A stretch of 64,000 nt of DNA from Lycocorax pyrrhopterus obiensis (GCA_014706295.1 JACSVZ010000007.1:866800-930799); one strand, 5' to 3'. Counted from the stretch's first letter, positions 27,748 through 39,795 are shown. The notes: a model not told the origin generated them from the letters alone. Translations and numbers: made by a program.

Positions 27748-30700
27748 GTGAGCGGTGTCACGATAGCGACACGATAGCGACACGACAGCCCTTTCCGGGG
27801 CACCGGGGGGGGGCTGTATCCCACCGTGCTAGAGGTGACCTCTCGCAGGGGGACGTGACTAGAGCGAGGCGGGGTCGAGGTCGAGCCCAGCCCCGTTGGC
27901 ATATCGCGACAGCCCCGACACGCTGAGGCAGATCCCGGTGGCGCGTGAGCAGGGGCTTGGCGCATGTGCGGGCTGAGGAGCACCGCGACCCCGGGAAAGA
28001 CGCTTTCCTGAGGCCGAGACACGCCGCATAAAAATCCAGATCTTTGCTTCAAATTGGGAACTGCTGGGATTCAGAGGGGAAAAAATTCATCCTTAGTGTG
28101 GTCAAAATCATTAATTTCCAAATCTTTCACAGAGGTCAAAGTTTTTTTTCCAAAAAATGTAAATTTCTGCCCTGGGTAGATAAGGGTGGTTTAGAAAATT
28201 TTTGCCGAATTCGTAAAAAAAAAAATTCTAATCCCAAGTCTGTGCAATGAGGTGCTCTGGGTGATGTTCACCACAGCTGCTGCCTTTAATACGGTTTTAT
28301 GTTAAAAATTAAACCATCTTGTTAGAAAATGGGCCATGTTCCACCTCAAATCCCCATTCTCAGTGTCACTCACTCAAAAATCATCACCAGCCTGGATAAA
28401 TAACCAAAATTTTGTTGGGTAAGGCACTGAAATGATATATTCAGGCGGCTTAATAATCTCTCTTGACTCCAGAGTCCCTCTCCCGGGTGTGCTGTGGGGT
28501 TTCAGGGTCTATCCCTGTGAAATGTCCCGGTCGCTCGGGGGGAGGCAGCACATCCTCAGGAACAGTGGCTGCCATCCCGGCCTGGAGCCGCTGCAGGAGG
28601 CTCACTGCCCTCTCCTGGGAAAGGATTAAGGAGAGTTCAAATATAAAGTTGGGGAACTGCCCTGAGGGAATTCACTCAGAGTTGCCTATGGAAATTATAT
28701 GACTCCAACCATCATACAATTCAGCATCAGTGGTGTAGCTGCAGTTCTGGATATTGAATGAACATGGAATCCTGGAATGGTTTGGGTTGGAAGGGACCTT
28801 AAAGCCCATCCAGTCCCACCCCCTGCCGTGGGCAGGGGCACCTCCTCTCTCCCAGGTTGCTCCAAGCCCTGTCCAGCCTGGCCTTGGGCACTGCCAGGGA
28901 TCCAGGGGCAGCCACAGCTTCTCTGGGCACCCTGTGCCAGGGCCTCCCCACCCTCACAGGGAACAATTCCTTCCCAATATCAAAGCCATTCTCCCTTGTC
29001 GTGTCACTCCTAAGTAACAGGATGAGCGTTGAGATCCCCCAGTCCCAGTACAGAGAGCTGAGAGGAGAGGATCAGGTTCAGGAGACATTTCAGGTCATGG
29101 ACATGTGAATCACCTAAAATCATGTGCCTGTTTCCACTGTGTTCCCAAACTGGACACCTTAATTAGCTGCCTGGAGTTAGGGGGAATTAATTTGGGCCTA
29201 AGTGCATAAAAATCTGAGGTGAAGAGGACATTGACTTCAGGAATCCGGGGATGAGGATGGCAGCGTGACAATGACGAGCTGTCCCTGCGGAAACAGATGA
29301 AATGGCCTTTCACAGGTTTTACTCTCCCTGGAACAGAAATCGCGACTGTGCAATCCCTCAAGTGTCTGGGAGAGGCTGAGAATGTTAATGAGGAACTCGA
29401 GGTGCTCTAGTAGGTCGGTGCTGTCATGTTGCATGGGAATTTTATGTGATTTTTGCAGAAAATAATAAGGAAGAAAGTGAAATGTGTTGGTTGGATCATT
29501 GGAAATACTTGGTTTGATTTCTGTGGGCAGTCAGAACACACTGAGGTTGGACATGGAATGACTTTGTGAAGGGAACTGGTTTGGACAGATGACATTTGGA
29601 GGGATGGTATTTAGAGGAACCCGGGAGCTCTGTGTTCTCCACAGACTTTCTCACGATTTACAAGCAAATGGTCCCTTCTGGTTCCCATGTTCACCTCCTT
29701 CCTGCATAGTTAGAGGGGATGAAGTGTCATCTGCTGGGAAAGGACAGGATGAACAAGTTCTGGATAATGCCTGTGCACTCCTTCGGGCTTTGAAAGAGCC
29801 TAAAGTTCCTCACTGAAAGTGGCTTTTCCCAGTAGGGATTTCCCCCAAATTGTTTTAAGCTTCATCTAGTTGAAAAGGTTATTTTTGGAACCTGAACTCC
29901 ACGATCTGGAAAACAATAAATGTTCCTGGGAGGTGAAAAAAGAGATTCCTCCCAGCATTTAGATACCATTGTTAGAATGTTTCTAGATTTAGACTTATTT
30001 TCTTCTCTTTATTTTCTCCTTCTCCATGGAAAGGAAGAACATCAGAGATTGTATCCTTTCTGTACCACTGCTCTCTGCATGCGGGAATCCTCGAGAAGAC
30101 TGCCTCAAGTGGATTCCTGTCTTCTCCCTAGTAACTCTGCACGGTGCTGGGTCTGTGCTCCTGAGTTTTCCATCAGCGTCATCCACAGGAAGCACAACTG
30201 GGACCACGTTGCTTCCAAGGGAAGATGTTTTGTGCAGGTTTAGCTGGGATTTGGCCCTGATGGGCTCCTGTTCCTGCAGAAACCCCTTTAGCCCCCCTGC
30301 AGTCACGACTTAACTCATTTTTTTAGGAAAGGAGGCTAAAAGTTGGATTTATGGACTGCTGGACACACCCCCTGCATCACAGCTCACAGACAGCTGACAC
30401 AGCTGACAAGGGGTAGTAAAAGCAGCTCTCAGTAGTAACTTCCTCCTCTCTTATGGTAAGTCACCCCACTTTTACTCCTGCCAAGATCCAAGTAACCTCC
30501 TAGGAGGAGACACCCTTGGCTGTGGAGATTTCCATGCTTAGAACCTATCTAGTAATTTTTTGCTCCACCTTCCTTCAACTGGAAAAACCCCAAAACCTGG
30601 TTCTGTGTTAATAAAATGAGCTGCTCTGGGAACTGGAATCCATCCATGGTGCGTGGGTGGGTTTAGAAACGGGATGGGCAGTTCCTGTAAAAGATGCCTG

Positions 30701-32672
30701 GGCTGAAATCCCTGCTTGGAGATATTCATAGGATTTGAAACGGGCTAGGGGAGAGAGGGGAGTGAATTAAGGCTGTTTCTTAGGAATTTGCATCTCAAAG
30801 CTGAGCTCAGACAGGTATGGAGGACAGCTTTTCCATGCTGTGGGGAGGAACAAGGCCTGGCTGCTGCACAGAGTCACCTCTTCTCCAAACACAAGTTTGA
30901 TGGGAGTTTGCCAACTCTCTGTCAACTTCCTTAAGGCTGACTAAGAGGTGTAGAAGTAGTCTGGGGCAATGTACATATGCATCCCCCCCACTTCCTCAGG
31001 CTAACAGATGCCCCACTACAGACCAAATAAAATTCCTTAAAAAAGGAACTAAAGCCAAGCCTGAAACAGCAAGCTTTTATCCCAGCCTGTGGTGTTTGCA
31101 GCCTCAAGTTCCTTCCTGAACCCTCCCCACAGGCCAGGCATAGCTGAACCATTCAGTGTAAAGAGTGCAGTGTATTTTGGGGTTACTGGGAAATGGTGAT
31201 TTTATGGAATAGATCCCACCTCATCACTGTGAGAAATCCTTAACAACAGTTCTCAGCTGTCATCGCTTCCCTTACAGATCCTGCTTTATGTAAATGGGAT
31301 TTATTACATCTTCTACTTCCTGGCAACTCTTGCAATGATCATTTACAAAAGTAAGTCACAGGTATTTTCCGCAGAGCAGGCTGTGCTGATGCACAGCTGG
31401 GCTTTGTCCTGCTGTGTTTTCCTGCTTTATTTACTCTGGTTTATTCTCCAGGTCAAGTTTTCAGTTATCCAGATGATTTTTTGGCTCCTGATCTTGCTGT
31501 GCTTTTCCTTATGGCCATTCTGGAAGTGCCTCGATTGTACTTGGGTAGGTCATGTTATCAGTGCACCTGGAATGTAATCTGAATCATTTGGAAATAGAGT
31601 CTGTTAGTTGAGCAGATATTTGGAGACCCCTACACCTTTCCTTTCACTCCTGAGGACACCTGCAAGCACCAACAACACCTTCCTTTCACTAAGACAGAAG
31701 GGTGGGAAGGGCCTCCTGACCCTGTCCAGAGCTTGCTAAAACTTCTTCAAGTCCAATTTTTAAAAAACCCAAATCACTATTAAAATCTGCTCAATATTCC
31801 CAAGACATTTATGCAGGGTGAGGCTCTTGAATCAATCTGAGTGTCTTTAGGGGTGGATTTGTTCTGCTGCCTTAAAGCTCTCTGTGTATTTGCTTGGAGC
31901 CTGATCCATGAATAAAGAAGTGGGTTTCAACTGTAATATAGTTAAATACCAAAATCTACTGAGCTGAGCTTGGAAATAAGCTGCAAGGCAGAGAGAAGGA
32001 CAGCTTCTCTACAATGACAGTCATTTGAAACAGGAATAGATTATCAGGGAATAAGACTTGAAAATGAGGACTGGACTCCTGGAGTGCACCGAGGTCACCA
32101 CGTTGAGTGCGGGGCTGGGGGACTCAGGGAGGTTGAAGCTGAGTGCTCAGAACGGTGCAGCTTCAGAAGTGATTCTCTGTGGTAAGAAGAGGTGCCCTGG
32201 CTGTGACTATCAACTGATGAGCTGATGGCTCTTTTATTTAGATTAACTTTGGTTCGTTTTCCTGTTTTGAAATGGATTGTCTTTGGTGTTGGGTTTGTTG
32301 TTTGCTGGCAGAGCCTTGATTCAGGCCAGTATTTCAATGTATTTTGAGTTTTTTTAGGACTCGGTAAGAGCAAGGTCCAGGGCCGTTTTTGAGCAGAAAC
32401 ATTCTTGAGTTACAGCTTGAGCTCTTGTCAGAACAAACCAGACCTTTGGTTTCTGTTTCCTTGCAGGTTTCAAGGGTAACCTGACAGAAGCAGAGGCCCC
32501 GCTGGGGCTGAGCCTGGGGCTCACGGTGGGCAGCGTGGTGCTGTGCGTGTACCTGCTGCTGTGGCAGACCTACGTGCTGTGGGCAGACGTGCTCCTCAAC
32601 GCGGTGCTGCTCTCGGCCTACGGGCTCGAGTCGGGGCTCAAGGCCACGGCCATCGCTGCCTTTGTCAGCTGA
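27729..32672 (+). CDS. TMEM80: Transmembrane protein 80, full coding span (5 exons)
   Basis: Small tetraspan protein of the TMEM17/TMEM216/TMEM80 family (Transmemb_17), associated with the ciliary transition zone in mammals. Exons 27729-27747, 30433-30455, 31278-31350, 31452-31544 and 32467-32672 join in frame to 137 residues (human about 143). Membrane segments are expected near residues 15-37 (LLYVNGIYYIFYFLATLAMI), 49-69 (LAPDLAVLFLMAILEV), 82-103 and 106-132. Diagnostic matches to human are SQVFSYP, DLAVLFLM.ILE..RLYLG, GNLTEAE and the C-terminal KATAIAAF. The N-terminus depends on a 23-nt micro-exon that is less certain than the rest. The gene is head-to-head with DEAF1 and shares its CpG island. 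Confidence 0.93.
27759..27788. repeat. 11-bp tandem repeat, 2.7 copies
   Basis: The unit CACGATAGCGA occurs at 27759-27769 and 27770-27780, then a partial CACGACAG copy. It lies at the start of TMEM80 intron 1 inside the CpG island. Confidence 0.9.
28761..29018 (-). mobile_element. CR1 LINE 3'-end fragment
   Basis: Reverse-oriented CR1: ATGGAATCCTGGAATGGTTT, GGGTTGGAAGGGACCTTAAA, GGGCAGGGGCACCTCC, CCAAGCCCTGTCCAGCCTGG and TTCCCAATATCAAAGCCATT. About 260 bp survive, in TMEM80 intron 1. Confidence 0.92.
30433..30455 (+). CDS. TMEM80: TMEM80 coding exon 2 (23-nt micro-exon candidate)
   Basis: Bounded by CAGCTCTCAG and a strong gtaagt donor. It is the only choice of boundaries here that restores phase between exon 1 (phase 1) and exon 3 (phase 0), giving V-VTSSSLM then ILLYVNG. 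This parallels human STVLSSVPLQ-MLFYLSG. The polypyrimidine tract is weak. Confidence 0.5.
31278..31350 (+). CDS. TMEM80: TMEM80 coding exon 3 (TM1)
   Basis: 73 nt, acceptor ttcccttacag, donor gtaagt. It encodes ILLYVNGIYYIFYFLATLAM and IIYK. The human equivalent is [20 protein letters not shown]. Confidence 0.93.
31452..31544 (+). CDS. TMEM80: TMEM80 coding exon 4 (TM2)
   Basis: 93 nt, acceptor attctccag, donor gtaggt. It encodes SQVFSYPDDFLAPDLAVLFL and MAILEVPRLYLG, closely matching human. Confidence 0.95.
32467..32672 (+). CDS. TMEM80: TMEM80 coding exon 5 (TM3-TM4)
   Basis: 206 nt including TGA at 32670-32672, acceptor ccttgcag. It encodes FKGNLTEAEAPLGLSL, two hydrophobic segments and the end KATAIAAFVS. 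It is markedly GC-richer than the other TMEM80 exons. Confidence 0.95.
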
Positions 32673-33566
32673 GCCCGGCCCCTTCTCACATGCCTGCCAC
32701 ACATTCCTTCTCTGAAAGAGTGGGGCTTCATTTCCACTATTGAATTCCTTTATATATAAAAACCCTGTAAAGCTTGTCTCTGTTTAAATTAGAAGTTTTG
32801 GGGACAGAGGTGTCCTGCCCAGCAGATGAGTGATGCTGTCCCATCGTTGGCTTATTTACGGGCAAAGGCAAGGGATAAATCAGCAAAACCCATAATGCTG
32901 TGGCATTCACCAGGGATCAGTACTAAATATCCATTCCTAACACAGGACAGGAGCCAGTGCTGCTGGCATGGTGGGAGTTTTCATGGCCCAGCAGCAACAT
33001 GCAGCCCAAGTGACACAGAAATGAATCAGGCCAGGGCTCACTTGTGCCTTGCCACACGCACGGCCGTGTTCGAGGGCACAGCTGCTCTCCTGCTCTCATT
33101 TGTGTTTCTAGACCTCAGTGGTAGTTTCTCTGACTTTAGTAGGGCAGAACCTGATGTATCCCAGTGGGGGAGAGCGGAACTGGGTTTTGTGCATACCTGG
33201 AGAGCCAAGCCACAAGGTTTGGCAGCCAGTTCTTACTGACACACTATGTGAGGGGATGTTTGGTTAAACAGGATGGCTTTTAAATTAACAAAGCCATTCA
33301 CCATTCATTCTCCCTTCTGTCCTGTTTAAAAGTCCAACAGCATGTTGGCAGGTTTATTTCTATTTGATGTTAAATGTGCTTATTTCTGCTATTCTGCAAA
33401 AATTACTACATTCAAGCCTGTCTTTTACCTTCTGACTGGTGCAAGTGCAGAATTTTTTACTGTATCAAAAATACGTGTTAATGGAAAGCTTTGGGAGTTT
33501 CTGGGTTTTTGAAGAAGCCTATTTTGTATTCAGAATTTCCTACTTTTGTATTTATTTATTCATTCA

Positions 33567-33572
33567 AATAAA
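33567..33572 (+). terminator. TMEM80: TMEM80 polyadenylation signal AATAAA
   Basis: AATAAA about 895 nt after the TMEM80 stop codon, in an AT-rich 3' UTR-like stretch (tgtatttatttattcattc) with TG-rich sequence just downstream. No earlier clear AATAAA is seen. Confidence 0.65.
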
Positions 33573-33889
33573 TAATGGTTTAGATCTAAGGCATGTTTGA
33601 AGTGCAGAGCATCTTGTTCAGATCTTGGGCTCCAGCTAAGTCACCCAAAGGAAGACTTGGGCAAGCCTGGATGTGTGTGAAAGCCTCTTCTGATCCTGAT
33701 CCTGCTGCTGTGTGTAGCCCCTTCTCCTGCCCTGAGAAGGTCTGAGCTAATTTGCACTCACCAGGGGCTGAAAATAGTGGGGTGCAGGCCTGTGGCACCT
33801 CAGCCATGCTGCTCTTTGCTTTCTGGTGGGGGTAGAAAGGGACAAAAGACACAGAAGTTCTGTGGAAGGGCCCAGTTTCATCCCTCAGT

Positions 33890-33945
33890 CATTCAGTGGT
33901 TGGACTTGATCATCATAGAGGGCTTTTCCAACCTTAAGGATTCCA
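33890..33945 (+). mobile_element. CR1 tail fragment
   Basis: TCAGTGGTTGGACTTGATCATC and GGGCTTTTCCAACCTTAAGG resemble the last bases of CR1 3' ends. It abuts a second, larger CR1 fragment in the same orientation. Confidence 0.6.
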
Positions 33946-34256
33946 GTACCTAAAGGGGACTTACAAGAAGGCTGAAGGGGGACTTTTCACAAGGGCATGT
34001 AGTGACAGGACGAGGGGGAGTGGCATCAAGCTAAAGGAGGATGGGTTTGGATGAGATATTATGAGATAATTTGTGACTCAAAGGGTGCTGAGGCCCTGGC
34101 ACAGGTTGCCCAGAGAAGCTGTGGCTGCCCCATCCCTGGAAGTGTCCAAGGCCAGGTTGAATGGGGCTTGCAGAAACCTGGTCTAGTGGAAGGTGTCCCT
34201 GCCCTTGGCAGGGGATGGAAGGGGATGAGCTTTAAAGTCCCTTACACCCCAATCTT
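33946..34256 (+). mobile_element. CR1 LINE 3'-end fragment
   Basis: Contains CTTTTCACAAGGGCATGTAG, GGGTGCTGAGGCCCTGGCAC, AGGTTGCCCAGAGAAGCTGT, CTGGAAGTGTCCAAGGCCAG and CTGGTCTAGTGGAAGGTGTC, in CR1 sense order. It is 5'-truncated and lies just downstream of TMEM80. Confidence 0.92.
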
Positions 34257-36926
34257 TCTACTCCCAGGCCAGGTAACAGCAAGTTCTGTCCACACGACAC
34301 CACCCAACAGTCACAATCAAAGTACCCACTGGCACAAATCCCCTTGGACAGGTCCTGCTAAGCCAGGGCACAGCCGGCCCTTTGCTGCTCCCGTGGAAAC
34401 AGCAGCAGAACTGGGGCTAAGGAGCACCCAGGAAACTGAACGACCAAATGTTTCTGTGCTTAATCTGCCTGAATGGAGCCCCCACCTATTTGTCCTCCCA
34501 GATTTGTTTGGCATGATGGAATGTGCCATCACATGCTTGTTCTGAGGAGTGACCAACATACTGAGCTGTCCCTGCCCCGTTAACGATCAAAGCACGCAAG
34601 CAAAACTTCCTGGATGGGCACAAAAAGAAGCACAAACTTTTCCTGGTGTTTGCATCTGCCTTACACAAAGGTCTGCCCACAGAACAACTGACAGGCTTTA
34701 AAGGGAATATTGCAAAGTGGAATTTTTACCTGAATGCAGGTGATATGGTAAACAGGGTCATATAGGTTAATGTTGATTCACAGCCCCTGTGCTTCACCTT
34801 CTTGGGGTGATCACCACAAACAAAATAAATAAAAAATATGTATTATAAAACATGGTGAACCCTTTGCTCCCTCCCCATCACCCAGGTGAAAAACAAGGAT
34901 CAGCAGAGAGTGCCAATACTTGCTGATAGTGAGCCATGGGGTAAATATGCACATAGGATAACAAACATGACTTTTTGGGCTTGTTTCAGAGCAGGGCCTG
35001 ATGGCTGCAACTGCTCAGAGCCCTGGCTGGCTGTTGGTGCCTGCTGGGGTCAGCTGGCACCAACCTAGACTTGCATCTTCCCAAGAGCAGGACAGCTCTG
35101 GTTTCAGTTTTCCAATTTCAGATAAAATTGTCCATGAACTCTTTTGTGGGGTACTGCTGCTGCTGACAGCCCTGTGCTTCGTGATGAAGGATGAAGCCTG
35201 GAAGCTTCAGACAGCTCCTTCATCCCAAGTACTTCCAGGCTTTCAATGGGAATTTTCATTATGTTGGTGTCCCTGATTCCATGGTGGCATCTCTTGATGC
35301 TGAGCTGGTACGAAGAACCAACGTGAATCAGCTTCAGAAAGTTTCCCTAACCAGGAGCTCCTTTCCAAACCGTTCCCACTGCTTGGAGAAGCAAGGCACA
35401 CAGTGAAGCCATTGATGACATTTGCCAGACATAAAATCGCTGGAGCTTTTAATTATGAGGCCCAGCCCTTCTGAAACAGGACAAGCAAGTTGGATGCAAA
35501 CAGCATTAAAAATTTAGAGGAACACATATTTTGAGGAGCTGGGTTTGGGTGGTGTTTACTCGACAAGTCTTTGTTCATGAGCCATCACAGGGGTGTCTGC
35601 CGCCAACCTGATTTAAAAGGCTGATCCCGAGAGGCAAGTCAGCCTCCTGGGATTTCCAAATTGGAGATACTGGGAGATAGGGTATTATGGGTCCATGACT
35701 TTATGAAGTCCCTCTGGAGTGGCCTGGTGCTCCGGTGAAGGAGGGAGGCCAAGGACATGCACTCAGCTGGTTCCACACCTGGGAGCCACGCCAGGAACTG
35801 CCACCATGCCACAGGATGATTCACTCATGCCAAACCATTCCATGATTCTATGGTTGCCTCTGGCCCACCCCCACCGGCACCAGCTGTCAGGTGGGACAGC
35901 AGGGAAGGTGTAATAAGCTCTGCTGTGGTTTTCTTCCCTGCCCAGAGGAAAAGTTGCTGCCTCTGCAGAGCAGTTAAGAGATTTGCTGTGGGGCACAGCA
36001 GCTCACAGTAGCCCTGTCTTCATTGTGAATGTGGAACTGAATAGGAAGCAGTGCCTTAAAACACCATCCTGACAACTCCCTGTTTGCATCCCAGGAAAGT
36101 CAGCCCAGCCCAGCAGTCCTCCTGAAATACCCCAGTGATGCATTTCAGGGAGTAGGGATCTCCTGCACAAAACCTTCCAGCTGCTGAGGCTCACCAGGCT
36201 CCAGCACAGCTGATGTTCCCACTGCATTTCCCTTGTTTTGGACTGATATCCCTTCTCCTGCTTGGTACGGCAGGCATTCCCTAAATCCTGCTTTTCCTAG
36301 GGCTGGCCGTGTTTTCACAATGTACCCCCTGGGATCCCGGCGAGGAGGATGACGGGGCACTGGGCGGGAGTGTCACACCGAGTATCGGTTCGTGTTCTCC
36401 CGCAGCAGGAGAGGTCGTGCTCCTGTCAAACCCGAGCTGCCGAAATCCCGACTGTCAGGCAGGGAGCTGCTCTCCGCCTGCCCGCCCGGCTCACCCGGCC
36501 GCATTCCTCCCACAGGAACTCAACGGGGCGGCTCCTCCGTGCGGCGCCTGGACCCGGGCCAGGCCCTGCGCTGGGCACAAGCCCCTCAAAGAAACCCACA
36601 GCAGCGGGGAACTCAGCAAATGTCGGCTAAGGAATTTGGGCTTCTCCCAGACCGCTGTCCTGAGGGGGAAGCCTTTCCTTGTTTCTTTTCCCTAGTGTCA
36701 CAGTCACAGCTGTTTCCTCCCAGGGCCAGCGACACGGGGTCTCACTTCACATGTACATGGCAGGGGTTCAACACACAGCGTGGGCATGGTGGGGAGGCCT
36801 GCAGGCACGTGCACTTCAAGAAAACACTCTTAAAACCCTCAGTTTTGGGAGAGAAATGGCTAACCAGAAGGATCCCACCCTGCCATGGACAGTACGTCAG
36901 TATGACCCAGTTGATATTTTCCCTGC
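34257..36926. other. Intergenic, no gene recognised
   Basis: No coding exon is supported. A small CR1-like tail (CCATTCCATGATTCTATGG) lies near 35835. The right part, 36309-36650, is GC/CpG-richer (see the promoter candidate). Confidence 0.6.
36309..36650. promoter_or_regulatory. CpG-enriched patch, candidate distal promoter or enhancer
   Basis: G+C rises sharply, with clustered CpG (GGATCCCGGCGAGGAGGATG, CGGGGCGGCTCCTCCGTGCG) compared with flanks. It is between TMEM80 and EPS8L2. No transcript structure can be shown. Confidence 0.3.
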
Positions 36927-37100
36927 CAGGAACACCTTCCCCCTAGCCCAGGTTGTTCCAAGCCCTGTCTAAATTGGCCTTGAACAATTCCAGGGATGGG
37001 GCAGCCACAGCTTCTCTGGGCAACCTGTGCCAGAGCCTCAGCACCCTCACAGGGAAGGCTTTGTTCCCAGTATCCCATCTAAACCTACTGTCTTTCATGG
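36927..37100 (-). mobile_element. CR1 LINE 3'-end fragment
   Basis: Reverse-oriented CR1: CCAGGTTGTTCCAAGCCCTG, GGCCTTGAACAATTCCAGGG, ATGGGGCAGCCACAGCTTCT and CTCTGGGCAACCTGTGCCAG. Confidence 0.88.
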
Positions 37101-37449
37101 AAGAGCTGGGGCAAAACGAGGGGCTTTATGGCCACGTAACCCCAAGGAGCACAGTGCCACAGAGGGGGTACCCCGAAGGGGACTGTGCTCTGCACCCCGA
37201 TTGCTTTGGGGAATGTGAGAGAGAGGATGCTTTGCCTTCTTCCTCCATCTCCCAACACCTTTCCTTGCTGCAGATGTCGGGACAGAGAGCAGGCAGGAGC
37301 GATGCTGGAGGAAAACAACCCGCGAGCCAGCGCGGAGGAGAGCCCTGGGCTGCACAAAAGGTGCCTTGTTCCCCCCATGAGGCGGTCGGGCAGCACGTCC
37401 CCTCTCTCACCGGCGACGGAAAACTGAGCTCCAAGCACTCCTTCACTTC

Positions 37450-37973
37450 CCCTCGCCACCTTCAACCTCCCCATTGGGTACAAAATGTTCTCGGGAGCAA
37501 GAAACCCGAAGTTTAACACGTCCCTCCTGGGCTCTTGGTCGCCTTGCCCGAGGAGTGGGCGAAGGCTGCAGCAGCCCCCGGCGCTCCCAGGGCCACCGGC
37601 TCCTGGTTATACAGTAACCTGTTGCTCCGGGTCCCAGCTCCACCTCTCGCTGCCTCCACATCCCTCCCCTCCTCTCTCCTCTGCCAAGAAACCTCTGTCA
37701 CCTGCTCTCAGACACTCGGGACGAGCAGCACCAGGAGGAAAGGGCAGAGGGGAACCACAGCACGGGGACCCCCAGGCCGGGCTGCCGGGTGGGCTCTGCC
37801 TCCCACCCTCCTTCAGCGTTCGGGGCACCTGGCTCACAGCCTGTGCAGGGAGGACAGGGAGCTTGGCTGCTGGAGAATGGCAGCAGGATTTAACTAGGAG
37901 GGCACGGAAAACTGGGAGAGAACTCACGGGAGCTGAGCGAACTGCGGGAAACGAGAGCGGCTTCTCAGCACCG
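37450..37973 (+). promoter_or_regulatory. CpG-enriched patch ending in a strong splice donor, possible EPS8L2 5' exon
   Basis: A second GC/CpG-rich block that ends at CAGCACCG|gtgagtcc (donor at 37974). This could be a non-coding first exon joined to the EPS8L2 exon with its acceptor at 56364, but nothing in the sequence proves the join. Confidence 0.25.
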
Positions 37974-39740
37974 GTGAGTCCTTCTTTGTAAACCCTAAAA
38001 CTTCACATCCCCCTCCCCAGCTTTTATCCACTTGAAAAGTCTGTCTGATTCTGCTGTGGAGGGAGCACGGCTGGAAAGGGGCTGTGGCTGGCAGAACTAT
38101 CAGTGTAGTTTTCTGTCGTTTTAGTTTAAAAAGGTGAAAAAACGTACTTTTCCCAGCATTGTGTTTTCTGAGTTTGTTTCCCGTCCTAGTGATTCCCCCC
38201 CGGGTGAGATCCAGTAGGTGGCACTTTCTTGGCAGCAAAATGTCCATTTGGCACAGAACGAGGCTTTTTTTCCTGTTCCTAATGAAGTCTGGAGACGTAG
38301 CTTTGAGCAGCTGTTTGTTTGCAAACCTCGGGGTTTCCTCTTTTGGGGACATGTGTAGAACTTCTGGCCGTTCTCCGCCGGGCCCCTCAAGGAGCTGCTG
38401 CTCTTGGCGGGTGAGATCTCCCTACCCCTGATCCTAGCAGGATTCACCACCCGATTTCAGCACGGAGGGAAGCTCGGAGCTGCCCTGCTCCCTCTCGTGA
38501 CAGCTCTGCCTCCTGATGAGCTTTCATCCACGTTAACGAGTCACAGCATTCCTGTCCGCTTTCTCTTATTTTCCTGGAAAATGCTAGTGCAAACTCCACC
38601 GAGGACAAGGCTCAGGGACAAATGATGTGACCAACATTATTTTCAAATACTGGAAATAACTGTGACACACCACAGTAGTAAAATCCGGTGATTGCCCTGC
38701 TGTAATTAGGGCAACAGGGAGTTAACACTTGTGTTGCTGGCTGCTCCAAAAGCACGGATCAGATCCATCAGTAGTTGCTCATCCAGGAGTGCCAGAGCTT
38801 GGCTGGGATGTGCCCCTAAAAAAGACTTTGTTTGAGGAAAAGAAGTGACAGCCAGAGGCTCAGCCCCCAGCTGAAACAGCGGGGACCCACGCAGGGTTTC
38901 ACCTGCAGATGCTGCAGGCAGCAGCACATTCCTTGCTCTATTTTGCTCTGTGATCGAGTTTTCAGTGATTCTGCCCTTCACAGACAGAAAGGGCAGGCAG
39001 CAGTGCTGAATCAAGGAGCCCTTTAAAACAGGACTGGGAAGAGGGACTTGGGATCCACTGTGGGAAGGTGTCTGTGAGAGGCAAAGGTCGTTGGTTGGCC
39101 CTGTTTAAAACAAGGTGTTTGGGACAACACTACAGCTCAGTTCCACTGCGGTCAGGCCTGCGTTGTTCCTGCTGCTGGCCAAGGAACTGGTGCTCTTCCA
39201 GCTGTATCCCAGCCCTCCAGGTGGTCTAGAGCAGGATCTACTCCACTGTACTCAGCAGGGCAGGGTGGGTTTGTCATATAATCACAGAGCTTAGAGGAAC
39301 TGGGGGTGTTTTTAGGCACCTGAGGAAAAGTTTAGCACCAGCATTGTTGAACTGGCTGTTGGTGAAGTCCCGGGAAGGGAACAGCTGTGAGTGACGCTGG
39401 AGAATGGCTGTGACGTGCGCACACCACTGGGAGCAGTTTGCCAAGACAAGCTTTGAGTCCTTGGCTTTCTGCCCCTCTGCCATCACCCCCGATGTCAGGA
39501 TGGGCACAGGCACCATGACGGAGGTGGGCAGCCTGGATGCTGCTCAGCACCAGGAGGAAATGTCTTCTGAGCCACAGTATAGGTACCGCAGGGGCAGACA
39601 GAATGCGCCTTCAGTGCCCACCTTTGCTTACTGCAAACCACTTACCATCAGTCGGAGTGACAAAGCCCAGCCCTGAGCCTGAAATAGCCCTGCAGATCAT
39701 TGCTCCTAGGGCTCCATCTGCCCAGCTCCCATGGATGGGG

Positions 39741-39795
39741 TCGAGGGTAGGACTAGATGATCTCGAAGGTCTCTTCCAACCGTGATGATTCTGGG
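39741..39795 (+). mobile_element. CR1 tail fragment
   Basis: GGACTAGATGATCTCGAAGG then TCTCTTCCAACCGTGATGATTCTG is the characteristic CR1 3' terminus. Confidence 0.8.

Larger units (their letters stand above)
27748..31277 (+). other. TMEM80: TMEM80 5' introns (content overview)
   Basis: Holds the 11-bp tandem repeat, a CR1 fragment at 28761-29018 and the micro-exon candidate at 30433-30455. I see no other coding exon. Confidence 0.6.
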
